Source: Oscillospiraceae bacterium (lineage in GTDB: Bacteria; Bacillota; Clostridia; Oscillospirales; Oscillospiraceae). Taken from it: DNA of 6,534 nucleotides. The notes under the pieces are model-generated. The model did no database searches. It was not told the DNA's origin and was given only the letters and a program-made list of their open reading frames with translations. The stretch covers positions 1 to 6,534 of the forward strand of contig JAFZQQ010000279.1 of assembly GCA_017620315.1 (NCBI GenBank), read 5' to 3'. This document shows positions 5,479 to 6,534 of the stretch, piece by piece. Positions within the stretch are counted from its first letter, which is position 1; the number at the start of each line of letters is the position of its first letter. The translations under genes were made by a program, and so were the position numbers.

Positions 5479-6507
5479 ATGAAACACGGCAAAAAGCTTC
5501 TGTCCGCACTGCTGACGCTGGCACTGGCGTTCACGCTGCTGCTCGCGGTGGCTCCCTCCGCGGCGGCGGTAAACACGTGGAACATCGGCAAGAACGGGGC
5601 GAGCAGCGTAACGGCGTCCCTCATATCCGGAATTCTCACGATCGAGGGCAGCGGAGACATGGCGGATCTTACCGACGGCACGCCGTGGAACCCGCGCGAC
5701 GTTATAAAAGTCATCATCAGAAACGGCGTCACCTCCATCGGCACCGGCGCGTTCCAGAACTGCGGGCTAATCACGGAGATCCAGATCGGCAGCGGCGTCG
5801 CGCAAATCGACGCATCCATGTTTGCCGACTGCAGCAATCTGGAAAAGCTGACTTACTCCGGAAACGCGATCGGCAGCGCCGCGTTTAAAAACAGGACGAG
5901 CCTTATAAGGGTATCCCTCAACAGCGGCGTCACGTCCATCGGCGCGAGCGCGTTTTCCGGCTGCACGGCGCTCAAGATACTCGAGTTTCCCACGGAGGGG
6001 CTCACGACCGTCGGCGCCGGCGCGTTTTCCGGCTGCACGGCGCTCAAGACGGCCGCGCTGCCGGACAGCGTCACCTCCCTCGGCGCCGGCGCGTTTTCCG
6101 GCTGCATGAAGCTCGAAACGGTCCATATTCCGTCCGGCGTCACGACCATCGAGGCCCAGATGTTCTCCGGCTGCAAGGCGCTCGCGGGCGTCGAGGTCCC
6201 GGACGGCGTCACGACGATCTGCAGGCTGGCGTTCTACAACTGCGCCGCGCTCGCGGAGGTCTCGCTCCCGGACACGCTCACGTCCATCGAAATGGAGGCG
6301 TTCGCCCTCTGCGAGGCGCTTACGGAGATCACGCTTCCCGCAAAGCTGCACAGCATCAGCGCGGAGGCGTTCAGGGGGACGGGACTCACGGTGGTCGCGC
6401 TGCCGGACTTGTGCGCCGCCTTGGTCGGGTCGAGCACATTGATCAGCACCAGCGGGCCCACGCCCTTCGTCTCAAAGAAGTGGTGCATCGCCTCGCACAG
6501 GGTGTAG
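5479..6507 (+). CDS. Secreted leucine-rich-repeat protein (BspA-like, LRR_5 type), probably cut off at about residue 310
   Basis: Exported or surface protein; BspA-like repeats often mediate adhesion or ligand binding, but no specific partner can be named. From the ATG at 5479: a Sec signal peptide (KHGKK, hydrophobic 7-25, cleavage probably after SAAA at 27-30). Next comes the usual cap region (LTIEGSGDM 53-61, TPWNPRD 68-74), then about ten repeats of roughly 23 residues from 83 to 310. A typical unit is GLTTVGAGAFSGCTAL...LPD. Units start near residues 83, 106, 129, 150, 174, 197, 220, 243, 266 and 289; the third is short. After LPD (308-310) the repeat pattern stops mid-unit and the last 32 residues (from LCAALVGSS to the TAG at 6505-6507) are unrelated. 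That stretch is the antisense of a phage tail sheath coding region, so the tail is probably not natural and the real gene continues elsewhere. No anchor domain is seen. No separate promoter was found. Confidence 0.85.
   Translation: MKHGKKLLSALLTLALAFTLLLAVAPSAAAVNTWNIGKNGASSVTASLISGILTIEGSGDMADLTDGTPWNPRDVIKVIIRNGVTSIGTGAFQNCGLITEIQIGSGVAQIDASMFADCSNLEKLTYSGNAIGSAAFKNRTSLIRVSLNSGVTSIGASAFSGCTALKILEFPTEGLTTVGAGAFSGCTALKTAALPDSVTSLGAGAFSGCMKLETVHIPSGVTTIEAQMFSGCKALAGVEVPDGVTTICRLAFYNCAALAEVSLPDTLTSIEMEAFALCEALTEITLPAKLHSISAEAFRGTGLTVVALPDLCAALVGSSTLISTSGPTPFVSKKWCIASHRV
5948..6106 (+). repeat. Near-identical DNA repeats inside the leucine-rich-repeat gene
   Basis: A 30-base stretch is identical at 5948-5977 and 6020-6049 (72 bases apart), encoding AFSGCTALK. 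A 27-base stretch is identical at 6011-6037 and 6080-6106 (69 bases apart). The identity extends through wobble positions, which suggests recent duplication or gene conversion of repeat units rather than old divergence. Such repeats can change copy number by slippage and can mislead short-read assembly. Confidence 0.9.
6400..6412. other. Sequence junction: repeat gene joined to an inverted phage gene fragment
   Basis: Up to GCGCTGCCGGAC (6397-6408) the sequence matches an earlier repeat unit at 6055-6066 base for base. Directly after, the earlier unit goes on AGCGTCACC while this one goes TTGTGCGCC. From there the minus strand reads as tail-sheath protein. The exact breakpoint is uncertain by several bases. 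No target-site duplication, insertion sequence end or att-like repeat is visible. Confidence 0.7.
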
Positions 6508-6534
6508 CTCGCCCAGTCGTCGCTGTAGCCGAAC
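6408..6534 (-). CDS. Phage tail sheath protein, internal fragment near the N-terminus
   Basis: On the minus strand the frame is open from the right edge and reads FGYSDDWASYTLCEAMHHFF, then ETKGVGPLVLINVLDPTK, then AAHK. The strings GYSDDW..YTLCEA and GP.V.INVLDP are, from memory, typical of an early region of contractile-tail sheath proteins of Clostridia prophages. This protein polymerises into the sheath around the tail tube of myoviruses and related tailocins. Both ends are missing: the start lies beyond 6534, and after Lys at 6408-6410 the frame enters the antisense of the repeat gene (GSATTVSPVPLNASA), which is not sheath-like. About 42 residues are genuine. The remaining frame down to 6234 is spurious. 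The whole protein would be several hundred residues, so this is a fragment by window edge on one side and by the junction on the other. Confidence 0.72.

Noticed and set aside
3770..5524. A 584-residue open frame on the minus strand opposite argS
   Set aside because: It lies antisense to a complete, clearly recognisable argS. GC-rich codon use keeps this frame open; the translation is Val/Leu/His/Asp-rich with no family signature and no ribosome binding site.
5767..6351. Minus-strand open frames opposite the leucine-rich-repeat gene
   Set aside because: Their apparent repeats are only the antisense copy of the real repeats on the plus strand.

Overview
The window reads as a stretch of a GC-rich Clostridia genome, probably a gut Oscillospirales-type member. 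The evidence is a 2-hydroxyacyl-CoA dehydratase activase of clostridial fermentation, a GH13 oligo-1,6-glucosidase-type enzyme, a Firmicutes-style ArgRS, a BspA-like leucine-rich-repeat secreted protein, strong GGAGG-type ribosome binding sites, and AT-rich intergenic gaps between GC-rich genes. The taxonomy is inference; no rRNA or other marker is present.

Layout. (1) 2-565 (+): the C-terminal part of an acyl-CoA dehydratase activase, cut by the left edge. (2) A bidirectional terminator at 608-640 separates it from the convergent gene at 707-1768 (-), an unrecognised-function protein with a four-cysteine zinc-binding-like motif (resembling DUF6076). (3) 1871-3541 (-): a complete GH13 alpha-glucosidase with its own terminator at 1819-1854. 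The likely promoter of the 707-1768 gene has its -35 box inside that terminator's loop. (4) 3542-3661: a 120-bp divergent control region where near-consensus promoters for the glucosidase and for argS share the same -10 bases. (5) 3662-5404 (+): argS, complete, with a strong terminator at 5414-5461. (6) 5479 onward (+): a secreted leucine-rich-repeat protein whose ribosome binding site begins four bases after that terminator. (7) Near 6408 the repeat coding stops making sense. The rest of the window (6408-6534) encodes, on the opposite strand, an internal piece of a phage tail sheath protein.

The genes do not form one pathway. Each seems to be its own transcription unit: fermentation cofactor enzyme, unknown, oligosaccharide hydrolysis, translation, cell surface. 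The two strongest things to check are the 6408 junction (real recombination or assembly misjoin) and the shared bidirectional promoter between the glucosidase and argS. No convincing new multi-gene system is visible; the gaps are all under 150 bases and are described below.
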